DNA from: Nostocales cyanobacterium LEGE 11386 | Lineage (GTDB): Bacteria > Cyanobacteriota > Cyanobacteriia > Cyanobacteriales > Nostocaceae | NCBI GenBank assembly: GCA_015207155.1 | Contig: JADEXK010000030.1 | Location: forward strand, 1 to 64,000 | Reading direction: 5' to 3' | DNA length: 64,000 nucleotides | Shown here: piece by piece, positions 52,343 to 62,094 of the stretch | Position numbering within the stretch: position 1 is the stretch's first letter | How the letters are laid out: the number at the start of each line of letters is the position of its first letter | Position numbers and translations under genes: made by a program | Notes under the pieces: model-generated | Seen by the model: only the letters and a program-made list of their open reading frames with translations | The model's database searches: none | What the model was told of the DNA's origin: nothing

Positions 52343-54295
52343 ATGGTTAAATCTGCTCCTGCCCCAATCGCTAACCGTAACAAGCCTTCTAAAGTAGAAG
52401 GTATCAAAGAAAAAAGTAATTTTTTACGTGAACCTGTAGCTACGCAGATCCTAGAAGATACAACCCATTTTACCGAAGAAGCGGTACAACTTCTCAAGTT
52501 TCATGGCTCCTACCAGCAGGATAACCGCGATAATCGCGTCAAGGGACAGGAGAAAGATTACCAATTCATGCTGCGGACAAGAAATCCTGGTGGGTTTGTG
52601 CCGCCGCAATTGTATCTAACTTTAGACAAGCTAGCTGATGAATACGGCAACCACACGTTACGAGTTACCACTCGTCAAGGGTTTCAATTGCACGGTATTT
52701 TAAAGCAGAACCTGAAGGCGGCGATCGCTGCTATAGTCAAAAACATGGGTTCGACTTTGGGTGCTTGCGGTGACCTCAACCGTAACGTTATGGCACCACC
52801 AGCGCCCTTTAAAAATCGCCCAGATTATCAGTACGCTTGGGAATACGCCAATAATGTCGCGGATTTATTGACACCGCAAACAGGCGCTTATTACGAAATT
52901 TGGTTAGACGGCGAAAAGGTAATTAGTGCAGAAGAAAGCCCAGAAGTAAAAGCTGCACGTCAGCGTAATGGTACTGGCACAATTATCCATGACAGTGAAG
53001 AGCCGATTTATGGCACTCATTATATGCCCCGCAAGTTTAAAGTTTGCGTGACTGTGCCTGGTGATAATTCAGTTGATTTATATACCCAAGATTTGACTTT
53101 GGTAGTCATTACCAATCAGCAAGGAGAACTAGCAGGATTTAATATTTTTGCTGGTGGTGGCTTAGGCAGAACACACAATAAAGAAGAAACCTTTGCCAGA
53201 TTAGCAGATGAGATTTGCTATGTAGCCAAAGATGATGTTTACAATTTAGTTAAAGCGATTGTTGCCACCCAGAGAGATTATGGCGATCGCACCGACCGTC
53301 GTCATGCCAGATTAAAATATTTAATCAATGATTGGGGTGTCGATAAGTTCCGCGCCCAAGTCGAAGAATATTTCGGCAAATTACTCGCACCCTTTAAACC
53401 ATTACCAGAGTTTAAATATGAAGATTTTCTGGGTTGGCAAGAACAAGGTGATGGTAATTTATTTTTAGGCATTTCCGTTGATAATGGTCGAGTCAAGGAT
53501 GAAGGTTCGTTTCAGCTGAAAACTGCCTTACGGGAAATTGTTGAGCAATTTAACTTACCCATGCGCTTGACACCCCACCACAACATTATTTTTTACGACA
53601 TCGCACCAAATCAGCAACCAGCCATTCAAGCAATTCTCAACCGTTGCGGTATCGTCTCTGACCCCAACACTATCGAACCTTTAATCCGTTATGCAATGGC
53701 TTGCCCGGCTTTACCCACGTGCGGTTTGGCAATTACTGAGTCAGAACGGGCAATACCAGGCATTTTAGAACGGATTCGCAACCTGTTAGATAAACTTGGT
53801 TTACAAAATGAACATTTTGTGGTGAGGATGACAGGATGTCCCAATGGCTGCGCTCGTCCCTACATGGCAGAATTGGGGTTTGTGGGTAGCGCTCCCGAAT
53901 CTTACCAAGTTTGGCTGGGGGGTTCACCAGACCAAACACGTTTGGCGCAAGCTTATACAGAAAGGCTACACCATAATGATTTAGAAAGCTTTCTCGAACC
54001 GATTTTTGTTTATTTCCAAAAATCGCGCCAATCTGGGGAAAGCTTCGGTGATTTTTGCGATCGCGTGGGTTTTGATGCTCTGCGTGAATTTGCTGCCAAA
54101 TATGAGCCTGAAATCGTTGCACCACAAGCAACTCAGCCAACAGCCAAGACGACTAAATCTCCCAGTAGATCCCGGCATCGCATCAGCCTCCAGGATGAAG
54201 TTTACGAAAAATTAAAGGCAACCGCCGCCAGTCAAGGTAAACCAATGACTGAATTAGTGAATGAAGCAATCAAAACTTATTTGGAGATGAATTAA
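52343..54295 (+). CDS. sir: Ferredoxin-dependent sulfite reductase with C-terminal RHH-like tail
   Basis: A 650-aa assimilatory enzyme reducing sulfite to sulfide with ferredoxin. Siroheme/[4Fe-4S] ligands are C454, C460, C499 and C503 (CPALPTC...GCPNGC). N-terminal [16 protein letters not shown] and [10 protein letters not shown] are substrate and siroheme-binding parts, and [16 protein letters not shown] is typical of Sir. Residues about 611-650 ([14 protein letters not shown]...[19 protein letters not shown]) form a ribbon-helix-helix-like tail after an Ala/Thr-rich linker. Single gene, own promoter region. Confidence 0.92.
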   Translation: MVKSAPAPIANRNKPSKVEGIKEKSNFLREPVATQILEDTTHFTEEAVQLLKFHGSYQQDNRDNRVKGQEKDYQFMLRTRNPGGFVPPQLYLTLDKLADEYGNHTLRVTTRQGFQLHGILKQNLKAAIAAIVKNMGSTLGACGDLNRNVMAPPAPFKNRPDYQYAWEYANNVADLLTPQTGAYYEIWLDGEKVISAEESPEVKAARQRNGTGTIIHDSEEPIYGTHYMPRKFKVCVTVPGDNSVDLYTQDLTLVVITNQQGELAGFNIFAGGGLGRTHNKEETFARLADEICYVAKDDVYNLVKAIVATQRDYGDRTDRRHARLKYLINDWGVDKFRAQVEEYFGKLLAPFKPLPEFKYEDFLGWQEQGDGNLFLGISVDNGRVKDEGSFQLKTALREIVEQFNLPMRLTPHHNIIFYDIAPNQQPAIQAILNRCGIVSDPNTIEPLIRYAMACPALPTCGLAITESERAIPGILERIRNLLDKLGLQNEHFVVRMTGCPNGCARPYMAELGFVGSAPESYQVWLGGSPDQTRLAQAYTERLHHNDLESFLEPIFVYFQKSRQSGESFGDFCDRVGFDALREFAAKYEPEIVAPQATQPTAKTTKSPSRSRHRISLQDEVYEKLKATAASQGKPMTELVNEAIKTYLEMN

Positions 54296-54382
54296 CAGTG
54301 AACAGCTAAATCCCTGGGTCTAAATCCCCCAGCATACGCCTGATAACTGATAACTGATTTCATCGGTGTTGCTGATTGAAAA

Positions 54383-54585
54383 AAACGTGAGTTCGACAAA
54401 TATCAAAAACCCCTCTCCAAACCTCTCCCCTGCCAGGAGGAGCCACTGCGTTGCGCGGGTTCCCCGCGTTGTAGCAAGTGGCGTAGAGGCTTCAAAACCT
54501 TAATTTCTCGTTGAGCTTTCAAGATATTTAAGCCCCTCTGGGCGTCGGAGAGGGGTTGGGGTGAGGTTCATCGAATTCACGTGAA
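54383..54585 (+). repeat. MITE-like element, copy D
   Basis: ACGTGAGTTCGACAAA to TTCATCGAATTCACGTG, about 203 bp. It carries the same nested GC-rich insert as copy A (about 54437-54483) and shares its 3' half with copy B. The left end retains only ACGTGAGTTCGA. The rest of the 54296-54745 spacer holds only the terminator at 54687-54716. Confidence 0.8.
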
Positions 54586-54686
54586 AAAAGGTAATTTTGG
54601 CATTTCATACTCTAATTTAGCAACGCCATTTCATCAGTTTTAAAGAAAAAGCTGGGGCGAAGAAGAATGTGATTAAAATAAGAATC

Positions 54687-54716
54687 GCTGCACCTGTAAT
54701 ATGGTGCAGCTTTTTT
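54687..54716 (+). terminator. Rho-independent terminator in leader of DUF389 gene
   Basis: GCTGCACC / GGTGCAGC stem, loop TGTAATAT, six T. It lies only 30 bp before the DUF389 ATG, pointing into the gene. No ORF lies between sir and this hairpin, so it ends either read-through from sir or a short leader RNA. Confidence 0.85.
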
Positions 54717-54745
54717 AGATTCAAAATTTAATTCCCAATGAGCAA

Positions 54746-55798
54746 ATGTGGCTAATTAACCAAGTTCGTCGTTGGGGTAAAGAACAATTTACCCAGCTAA
54801 AGGAGAGTAATAGCGGTGAGTGGCATTGGTTGGCAGAAAAGCCCATGCCAGTAGCTGGACTTAACCGTAGCCTCTGGCGAGGAGCTGTACCCTCCAAGAA
54901 CTTTTACATCTTGCTGTTTTTATCTGGGATTATTTCTACTGTAGGACTGCTGGCTAATAGTGCAGCCACAATTATCGGGGCGATGATCGTTGCGCCGTTG
55001 ATGGGGCCAATTATCGCGATCGCCTACAGCATGGTCATGGGCAATCAGCGTCTGTTAAAGCGCGCTAGTTTTACGCTATTGACTGGAGTTGTGCTGACTG
55101 TTGTCACTTCCATGCTCATTGCCAGAATTGTAGGTATCAGAACCTTTGGCCCAGAAATTTGGGGGCGAGTCAGTCCGACTTTACTAGATTTGGCGGTAGC
55201 TTTGGCAGCAGGTGCAGCTGGAGCATATGCCAAATCACGCCGTCACGTTGCCGATGCTTTGCCAGGAGTAGCGATCGCTGTAGCTTTAGTCCCGCCTTTG
55301 AGTGTTATGGGGATTGGCATCGCTATGGGTTCCCAGTCGGTCACTACTGGTGCTTCTTTACTGTTTTTGGCAAACTTAATCGGCATCATTTTTAGCGGTG
55401 CGCTGGTGTTTCTAGGGCAACGCTACGGTTCTATAGAAAGAGCGCGTCAAGGTTTAATTTTATCCATTGGGGCAATAATTCTTCTGGGTTTACCTTTAGG
55501 ATTTTCTCTAGATAATTTGCTCCTGAAAGAACGCACACGTCGCAGTATTGAGTATTTGCTTTACCGCAGAACTCTGACATTTGCTAGTAGAGACATTCGC
55601 AGTATTAAAGTACAGCGACAAGAAGATTCTCTAATTGTTGAACTAGAAGTAGCAGCTCCCATCGGTGCAATTTCGGAAAATCAGGTGAACATGGTACGGG
55701 ATTTTGTGCAGCAAAGCTTAAAAAAACCATTAACTTTAAATGTACGGGTAATTCCCATCCAGGAATTTACAGCCCCGGCTTCCAATTCACTAAAATAG
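54746..55798 (+). CDS. DUF389 integral membrane protein
   Basis: A 350-aa protein. Five to six membrane segments (about 50-70, 75-97, 110-130, 145-165, 175-200, 205-225, 235-255) with NSAATIIGAMIVAPLMGPI and AVALVPPLSVMGIGIA, the DUF389/TIGR00341 signatures. A soluble C-terminal domain of about 90 residues follows. Transport substrate unknown. Preceded closely by a terminator. Confidence 0.88.
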   Translation: MWLINQVRRWGKEQFTQLKESNSGEWHWLAEKPMPVAGLNRSLWRGAVPSKNFYILLFLSGIISTVGLLANSAATIIGAMIVAPLMGPIIAIAYSMVMGNQRLLKRASFTLLTGVVLTVVTSMLIARIVGIRTFGPEIWGRVSPTLLDLAVALAAGAAGAYAKSRRHVADALPGVAIAVALVPPLSVMGIGIAMGSQSVTTGASLLFLANLIGIIFSGALVFLGQRYGSIERARQGLILSIGAIILLGLPLGFSLDNLLLKERTRRSIEYLLYRRTLTFASRDIRSIKVQRQEDSLIVELEVAAPIGAISENQVNMVRDFVQQSLKKPLTLNVRVIPIQEFTAPASNSLK

Positions 55799-55861
55799 GG
55801 TAGGTTATGGGGAGTCGGGAATAGGGAAATTCCCACTCAGCACTCAGAAAGGCACTTTGTC

Positions 55862-56569
55862 ATGGCGCAACTACAACGAATTGCGATCGCCCCAAATCAA
55901 TTCCAACAAGGGCAAATTTCCCTGACAACAGAGCAACAACATTATCTAGGTCGAGTGTTGCGGTTACGTGCAGGCGATCGCTTTATTGCTATGGATGGCA
56001 AAGGAAAATGGTGGTTAGCTCAGTTAGAAGGAGAACAAGCCCAGGTTTTAGAAATACTAACTGTAGAAACAGAATTATTTGTATCAATCACACTTATGGT
56101 AGCCTTGCCCAAAGGTAATGGATTCGATGAAATAGTCCGGTGTTGTACGGAATTGGGTGTAACTTGTATTACTCCAGTATTGAGTGATCGCACCTTACTG
56201 CATCCTAGTCACCAAAAACTCGAACGTTGGCGGCGTATCGCTACAGAAGCCGCCGAGCAGTCAGAGCGTGCTTTTGTGCCGAAAATTTTAGAACCTGTCG
56301 CTTTTAGTGCTGCTCTTACCGATAGCGTAGCAACTCACCGTTATATTTGTGAGGCGCGTGGCGATTATCCGCATTTAAACAATGTGATTCAATATGACAG
56401 CAGTGAAATTGTCATTGCTACAGGCCCAGAAGGGGGATGGACTCAAACCGAAATTGACAGTGCGATCGCCTCTGGATTTCAACCAGTTTCCCTTGGTCGT
56501 CGGATCTTACGAGCAGTTACAGCACCAGTAGTGGCATTAACCTTAGTTTCCGCAGGTTGTGAAGTATAG
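55862..56569 (+). CDS. rsmE: 16S rRNA (uracil1498-N3)-methyltransferase RsmE
   Basis: A 235-aa SPOUT methyltransferase. The N-terminal PUA-like domain (HYLGRVLRLRAGDRFIAMDG) and the SAM-binding trefoil knot with ATGPEGGWTQTEIDSAI, VSLGRRILRAVTAPVVAL. RsmE methylates U1498 of 16S rRNA. The intact TGPEGG and RILR motifs define the family. Confidence 0.93.
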   Translation: MAQLQRIAIAPNQFQQGQISLTTEQQHYLGRVLRLRAGDRFIAMDGKGKWWLAQLEGEQAQVLEILTVETELFVSITLMVALPKGNGFDEIVRCCTELGVTCITPVLSDRTLLHPSHQKLERWRRIATEAAEQSERAFVPKILEPVAFSAALTDSVATHRYICEARGDYPHLNNVIQYDSSEIVIATGPEGGWTQTEIDSAIASGFQPVSLGRRILRAVTAPVVALTLVSAGCEV

Positions 56570-56743
56570 CAGATGCCACATAGTTGAGGATATAAACTAA
56601 TCATCAAACCCGGACAGCAAGAGATTTTCCAGGCTCTTCCCTGTCTCCTGTCCCCTTTCCCCTGTTATATAAATGATTTATCCCCACCTAAAGCTTTATA
56701 TCTTTGCGTGAGGTATCTCACCAGTGTGCGTTGAAAGTAAGCA

Positions 56744-57814
56744 ATGATTGAGCAAGTTGCCACCGCCTTTGAGCGTAAAGACTATTACACAGCTGCCAAA
56801 TTACTCAAACAGCTGTTAACTGAATCACCAGAAAATCCTTGGGTGCAATTTTATCTCGGACAGCTGCATGAAGTATCCCAAAAGCGCCAAGAAGCTGAGA
56901 AAATTTATCGGCAACTGCTGCGGAGTACAACCAACACTAAAATATTGACGCAAGCACGCCAAGGTTTACAGCGACTACAAGAAATAAAGCAAGAAGAAAG
57001 ACAACGAGCCATTACCAAAGCAACATCTGAACCCAGTCATACTGAACTTGGTGTATTAATTTTAAAACCTTTGAGTCAAGAACTAAAAACTATAGCTGCA
57101 CCAAAATTCGCTCAGATTATGCAGCTAGACTCTTACACCGCAAGGCTCATACTACCAAGTCGCGGCTGGCGATTATATCGTACTGGACAAGTGGGAGAAC
57201 TCAAATATTATGGTACACAGTTACAGCAAGCCGGAATTCCTTGCTTTTGGACAACAATAGCTGCTATTCAACAAATCCAAGTTTTTCAAGTTAAATACTT
57301 CTCAGAATCTAACCCACAACTTACTGTTGTTTGTCGCAATCAAGAAAATCAACTCGGCTCCCTTACTTTTGACTGGTCGGAGGTTACAACCAGGGTAGTA
57401 GGACTTTTACCCATTTTTGAAGAAGTTGTAGATCGCAACGTCAGAGGTAAACTAGAACGCAAAACTCAAACTCAAGACTATGCCCAATTTTGTGATTTAC
57501 ACTTACCTGACAGACATTGCATTTTGCGACTTTATGATCATGGTTATGAATTTCAGCAAGGTGTAGAGATTACTCCCCAAGTTAGCCAAAATACAATCAG
57601 AATTAATTGGAATAGTTTACTAGAATGGATGGAGCAACATCTGCCACAAGTAAAAATTTGGTCAGATTTCACACCCTTTGCAGAAACAGTATTAGATCAA
57701 ACAGAAATGCTGGGTAACATTCAGTCTCACATTCACCTGTTTCGTAGGGAAAAGACTAATTGGGACCCAGCGTTTCACTTATATAGTGGTTTAATATTTG
57801 TCAACTTCACCTGA
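56744..57814 (+). CDS. TPR-containing hypothetical protein
   Basis: A 356-aa protein. The N-terminal 80 residues hold two TPR-like hairpins (DYYTAAKLLKQLLTESPENPWVQFYLGQLHE, KRQEAEKIYRQLLR). The rest is a mixed alpha/beta region (LILKPLSQELKTIAAPKFAQIM, QVGELKYYGTQLQQAGIPCFWTT) I do not recognise; it occurs widely in Nostocales as far as I recall. No signal or membrane segment. Confidence 0.7.
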   Translation: MIEQVATAFERKDYYTAAKLLKQLLTESPENPWVQFYLGQLHEVSQKRQEAEKIYRQLLRSTTNTKILTQARQGLQRLQEIKQEERQRAITKATSEPSHTELGVLILKPLSQELKTIAAPKFAQIMQLDSYTARLILPSRGWRLYRTGQVGELKYYGTQLQQAGIPCFWTTIAAIQQIQVFQVKYFSESNPQLTVVCRNQENQLGSLTFDWSEVTTRVVGLLPIFEEVVDRNVRGKLERKTQTQDYAQFCDLHLPDRHCILRLYDHGYEFQQGVEITPQVSQNTIRINWNSLLEWMEQHLPQVKIWSDFTPFAETVLDQTEMLGNIQSHIHLFRREKTNWDPAFHLYSGLIFVNFT

Positions 57815-57873
57815 AAATAGGAAAGGGAGATGAGTAGTATAGACAATAACTCATTCCCCATACCTGATAATGC

Positions 57874-58365
57874 TTAACCAGGGGTTTTAACCTGACGTGC
57901 CATATCCAAATAAGTACTCATATTTGCACCCGGACGGCGACGACCGTTCGAGCTAGTAGCCGAAGGAGCAAGATATTTGGGCGCAAACGTAGTTTCAGTT
58001 GGTTCCTTGATACTTGTAGTTGCTGCTGGCGCTTTGGCAGGTTCAGCTTTAGGCGCTTTGCCATTCTTTGATGCTTCTACTTTAGAAGCTTTAGCTGTTT
58101 TAGCCGTAGTAGGTGCATTGCTCTTTGCAGATGCAGACTCCACTGGCTCCGTTACAGCTACTGCTACCGCAGCTTTTGTCCCGTTGGATGTTGCTGCTGG
58201 TTTAGCTGCTACTGCTGGAGATGCATCTTTAGTTTTAGCTGCTGGGGATTTTTCAGCCGCAGGTTCATCTAGTTCCAAGTAGTAGCCGTTACTTTTTTTA
58301 CCTGGTAACAACCCAGTAATGAAACCTAGAATACCAGTGATTAACTTTTTGATAAAACCGAACAT
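57874..58365 (-). CDS. Ala/Lys/Pro-rich hypothetical with amphipathic N-terminus
   Basis: A 163-aa protein. The first 24 residues (MFGFIKKLITGILGFITGLL) are an amphipathic or membrane helix. A low-complexity basic/Ala-rich middle (AKTAKASKVEASKNGKAPKA) and a conserved-looking C-terminus (RRRPGANMSTYLDMARQV) follow. No family name known to me. The head and tail look selected, the middle disordered. Confidence 0.65.
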   Translation of the reverse strand: MFGFIKKLITGILGFITGLLPGKKSNGYYLELDEPAAEKSPAAKTKDASPAVAAKPAATSNGTKAAVAVAVTEPVESASAKSNAPTTAKTAKASKVEASKNGKAPKAEPAKAPAATTSIKEPTETTFAPKYLAPSATSSNGRRRPGANMSTYLDMARQVKTPG

Positions 58366-58845
58366 TAGAATTGCTCCTGCCTTTGATGTCTGTAAACTTG
58401 GCCGTAGTGTTAAAAAATACGGCAGAATATTACATTTTTTGTGCCACGCTATGCCTTAAGAGTGACAAGCCTTATTGGTTTGTACTTAATTAACATTGTA
58501 GTAACACTACAGAGCAAATGTTCTCAACTCTTTATTGCAAGCACTCGCAACCTGTAGATATCGAAAATTAATTATTAAATTTTACTGTAACTAAGAGCAA
58601 TAATCTGAGAGTTTACTTAATAAAATTTAACATTCTTTTGTTTACTAAACAATCGATTCCCATGAAAAAACTGAACTAATTACAGAAGTAGGAAAGGGGA
58701 CAAGAGGACAAGGTGAGAATTACAGAAATAATTTCACTCCAACTCCCCATTTTTCAACCAGTGGTAGAAGTGTCATAGCTTATCTACAGGCAGTGACGCT
58801 ACTCAGTTAAATTTCCAACAGACTTGATGCAGGTAAACTTGGGAG
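58366..58845. other. Intergenic region, one dyad
   Basis: About 480 bp without a gene. TGTAGT-AAC-ACTACA at 58497-58511 is a perfect 6-3-6 inverted repeat about 130 bp upstream of the 58365 start; possible operator. Confidence 0.4.
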
Positions 58846-59514
58846 ATGAACACCAAAAACCAGCAGCGCAACTCCGTATTATTGGTACATGGCATTGATG
58901 ACACGGGAGCTGTTTTTCGTCAAATGACGGGTTACTTAAGACAACTGGGTTGGTCTGTGTATACCCTCGATTTGGTTCCTAATAATTGTGATGCAGGTCT
59001 TGATGTATTGGCACAGCAGGTAGCCGATTATGTTGCCACTAACTTTGCTCCAGAACAACCACTGGATTTGGTAGGTTTCAGCATGGGAGGAATTGTCAGC
59101 CGCTACTATGTGCAACGACTAGGCGGAATTAACCGTGTACAGAGGTTTATCACTATCTCATCACCTCATCATGGAACTGTAATTGCCTATGCTTCTCAAC
59201 GTCCTGGTTGCTTACAAATGCGCCCCAACAGTGCTTTTATCCAGGATTTAAATTCTGATGCTCTAATACTAGAACAGCTAAATTTTACTTCTATATGGAC
59301 ACCTTATGATTTGATGATCGTTCCCGCAAATAGTTCACAAATGCCACTGGGACAAGAGGTAATAGTGCCAGTTGCTCTACACTCCTGGATGTTGACAGAC
59401 TCTAGAAGTTTGGCAGCAGTAGCCGCAGCCTTGGCAGAGCCAATTAAGCCCTATCACCAATTTGGGTATACTCATAATTTCCAAAAATCGCCTCTGGGTG
59501 GCGGTAATATTTAA
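58846..59514 (+). CDS. Alpha/beta-hydrolase, lipase-like
   Basis: A 222-aa hydrolase. The oxyanion loop is VLLVHGIDDTGAVF. The nucleophile is S79 in GFSMGG. The probable acid and His are in the C-terminal third (VPVALHSWML contains the likely His). ISSPHHGT is typical of PGAP1/triacylglycerol-lipase-like proteins. No signal peptide. The 3' end overlaps the convergent VOC gene by 71 bp. Confidence 0.85.
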   Translation: MNTKNQQRNSVLLVHGIDDTGAVFRQMTGYLRQLGWSVYTLDLVPNNCDAGLDVLAQQVADYVATNFAPEQPLDLVGFSMGGIVSRYYVQRLGGINRVQRFITISSPHHGTVIAYASQRPGCLQMRPNSAFIQDLNSDALILEQLNFTSIWTPYDLMIVPANSSQMPLGQEVIVPVALHSWMLTDSRSLAAVAAALAEPIKPYHQFGYTHNFQKSPLGGGNI

Positions 59515-59875
59515 ATTCCATCAAGTTATAAAAAGGATCTTCCAAAAAGAAAGTACGATGCTCCAAGGGAGAACCAACAAAGCGGTTTTTAGGTACTTCG
59601 CGAAAAAGTAGCTGTTTTGTTTGTGCCTTTTCTAGTAATTCCTCCCAGTCATTTTCCTGGATAAAAATTAGTCCAAAGTGTCGTGGATAAATAGTGCGTT
59701 GGCGTGTCAGGGGTTCTTTGGTGACGTGAGCCACCAATTGATGACCGTAGAGGTTGAGAATCAGCGCTTGGGGGTTTTCACGGCCAGGGATACAACCTAG
59801 GGCCTCAACATAATAGGCTTTCGTTTGGGCAATATCAGTGACGGGGAAAGCCAGATGAAATAAAGTTTGGCTCAT
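59444..59875 (-). CDS. VOC-family (glyoxalase/dioxygenase-like) protein
   Basis: A 143-aa protein. Two beta-alpha-beta-beta-beta modules with metal-ligand candidates H7 (LFHLAFPVTD), H in RHFGLIF and E in NLMEFKYY. VOC enzymes are diverse; the substrate is unknown. 3' ends of this gene and the lipase overlap by 71 bp. Confidence 0.85.
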   Translation of the reverse strand: MSQTLFHLAFPVTDIAQTKAYYVEALGCIPGRENPQALILNLYGHQLVAHVTKEPLTRQRTIYPRHFGLIFIQENDWEELLEKAQTKQLLFREVPKNRFVGSPLEHRTFFLEDPFYNLMEFKYYRHPEAIFGNYEYTQIGDRA

Positions 59876-60358
59876 AGATAGCTAGTGTTGCAGAGACTAG
59901 TAGTTGAAACTATAACAGGGAACAGGGAATAGAGAACAGGGAACAGCTTTGAAAGTCTTTTGGTGTCTGCGTTTTCTGATAAATTGATGTCCTAATCTTT
60001 ACTTGAACTGCTATATCTACAAATTTATTCCTTAAACTCTAGTTGTGGTCAATTTGCACACAGTTTTATATAAATTCAACTTATATCCTGGTGACGATAT
60101 TACGTCGAATGGGGAGTAAGGGAAAGAAATTATATTAGTACTCTCTTTTTCCTCGTTTTCTCAAGTCTTCCCTGTTTGTTCTGTCCTTCACCTGTAAAAG
60201 GAATAGAGCTTAAAGGAACTTTATTTGATTTTTGTCAAAACTCACATGTATTTCCTTCTTCTGTATCCCCTATCCCCTGTTACCTTCCTAGAAATCCAGC
60301 ACCCAAGTTCTAAAATTGGTTATTCTGTTGATATTCTGGCAAAACTACTCATGATTGA
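59876..60358. other. Gene-free spacer
   Basis: About 480 bp. It contains short AACAGGGAA repeats near 59915-59945 and pyrimidine-rich runs, but no gene, terminator or operator is evident. Confidence 0.45.
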
Positions 60359-61174
60359 TTGCTGATGTTATCTTTAATTGACTCTGCAAATCCCTGGTTA
60401 GTAGCAATAGGATTGAACACAATTTTATTGGGTTTAGTTGGGATTGCTCCCAAGAAGCTACTCACTCCAGCAGGAATATTCCACGCTTGGTTACTTGGAG
60501 TACTTATTTGGGGAACCCTAGGCTGGCAAGGATATGTGGTAGTAATGTTTTATTTTTTAGCTGGTTCTGGGGTAACGCGGATTGGAATGGCACAAAAAGA
60601 AGCAGAAGGAATAGCAGAAAAGCGTTCTGGAGCAAGAGGCCCGGAAAACGTCTGGGGTTCAGCTTTAACTGCGGCATTGTGTGCTGTGGGAGTAGGGATG
60701 CTTAATTCAGAATTGCTTATACCCATTCCCCAGTCTTTATTCCTGAGTCTTTTGCCCTTACTTTTGTTAGGCTATGTAGCGAGTTTTAGTACCAAGCTCG
60801 CTGATACCACTGCTAGCGAAGTGGGTAAAGCCTATGGTAAGCGCACCTTTTTGATTACCACATTACAACCAGTACCCCGTGGTACAGAAGGGGCAGTTAG
60901 CTTAGAGGGTACTTTAGCTGGTGTAGTAGCTTCAATTGCGATCGCCTGTTTAGGTTGGGCAGTCGGTTTGATAGATTTATTGGGGATAGTGTGGTGTGTA
61001 TTAGCGGCATTTATTGCTACTAATTTAGAAAGTGTAATTGGGGCAACATTGCAATCTGAATATAATTGGATGACTAATGAAGTAGTAAATATTTTCAATA
61101 CCTTAATAGGCGCGATCGCTGCTATGATCATTGCCTTATTATGGGCAATTATTAATGCTTCATTTGCTGGCTAA
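60359..61174 (+). CDS. DUF92/TIGR00297 membrane protein (VTE6-like)
   Basis: A 271-aa integral membrane protein with about six hydrophobic segments. The conserved part is GSGVTRIG, EKRSGARGPENVWGSA, KLADTTASEVGKAYGKRTFLIT and PRGTEGAVSLEGT. Plant VTE6 of this family is phytyl-phosphate kinase, which recycles phytol for tocopherol and phylloquinone; a similar role in cyanobacteria is known or likely. ATG at 60365 is a slightly shorter alternative start (MLSLID). Confidence 0.85.
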   Translation: MLMLSLIDSANPWLVAIGLNTILLGLVGIAPKKLLTPAGIFHAWLLGVLIWGTLGWQGYVVVMFYFLAGSGVTRIGMAQKEAEGIAEKRSGARGPENVWGSALTAALCAVGVGMLNSELLIPIPQSLFLSLLPLLLLGYVASFSTKLADTTASEVGKAYGKRTFLITTLQPVPRGTEGAVSLEGTLAGVVASIAIACLGWAVGLIDLLGIVWCVLAAFIATNLESVIGATLQSEYNWMTNEVVNIFNTLIGAIAAMIIALLWAIINASFAG

Positions 61175-61335
61175 TTTTTTCTAAATAATTTACAAGTATT
61201 TTTGCACACTACCTTTGTAGTGTAGTTACTGTGTAGCTATACAACGGTTGAAATCGGTGATTATCTAAGTTTTAAAATTGCCAACGTATATTTTGTAATT
61301 TATAAAGGTTTAGCAGTTCCTTATCAGTTTATTTC

Positions 61336-62094
61336 ATGGAATCTTCATCATTTTTAACCGTCAATGACCAACCAATTTCTATTAATCAAGCAGTAAAATA
61401 TCTGCAAGCTAATGGAAAACTAGCACAGTTCATTGGCGATATTCTCCGGCAGTATGTCATTGAGCAAGAAATCCAAACGCGAGACGACATCCAAATCAGT
61501 CCGGCTGCCACAGAACAGACAATTATTGATTTTCGCCTCAAAAATCAACTAACTGACCCCCAAAATTTTCAAGAATGGTTAAAGAAAAATGCCACAGACT
61601 ACGCTACCTTTTACGAATCAATTGCTTTTGGCTTTAAGTTAGAAAAACTTAAAGTTTTAATTACAGAAACAAAACTCCCAGAATATTTTATTGAACGTAA
61701 GATTTTTCTGGATCGAGTAATCGTCTCTCGTATAGTTGTAGACAATCAAGAACTGGCAGAAGAACTACAAACCCAAATTGATGAAGGAGGTAGCTTTGAG
61801 CAACTAGCAAAAGAGTACTCACTGGCAGAAGATCGCATTGTCAACGGCATGATGGGGCCAGTTAGTCGAGGAACAATGCCAGATAAATTGAGGGCAGCTG
61901 TTGATGTAGCTAGCCCTGGACAATTGGTCGGCCCCATAGAAATAGAAGGACGTTATGGTTTGTTTCGAGTAGAACAATTTCTACCAGCGTCTTTAGAAGA
62001 TGTTCAACTAAAGCAAGTACTACAAAATGAATTATTTGAGAAATGGCTAGTAGAGAAAATTCAAAAGCTGACGGTCAAACTACAAATGAGCTAA
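61336..62094 (+). CDS. Parvulin-type peptidyl-prolyl isomerase (SurA/PpiC-like)
   Basis: A 252-aa protein. The N-terminal helical SurA-like part (about 1-115) and a parvulin domain (about 125-235: VIVSRIVVDNQELAEELQTQI, FEQLAKEYSLAEDRIVNGMMGPVSRGTMP, GPIEIEGRYGLFRVE). No signal peptide, so it probably acts in the cytoplasm on the exported substrate. It overlaps the next gene, an ABC exporter, by 52 bp, indicating coupling in a type I secretion operon. Confidence 0.88.
   Translation: MESSSFLTVNDQPISINQAVKYLQANGKLAQFIGDILRQYVIEQEIQTRDDIQISPAATEQTIIDFRLKNQLTDPQNFQEWLKKNATDYATFYESIAFGFKLEKLKVLITETKLPEYFIERKIFLDRVIVSRIVVDNQELAEELQTQIDEGGSFEQLAKEYSLAEDRIVNGMMGPVSRGTMPDKLRAAVDVASPGQLVGPIEIEGRYGLFRVEQFLPASLEDVQLKQVLQNELFEKWLVEKIQKLTVKLQMS

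Noticed and set aside
61208..61225. ACACTAC/GTAGTGT hairpin as a terminator of the DUF92 gene
   Set aside because: Short stem and no following T-run on either strand.
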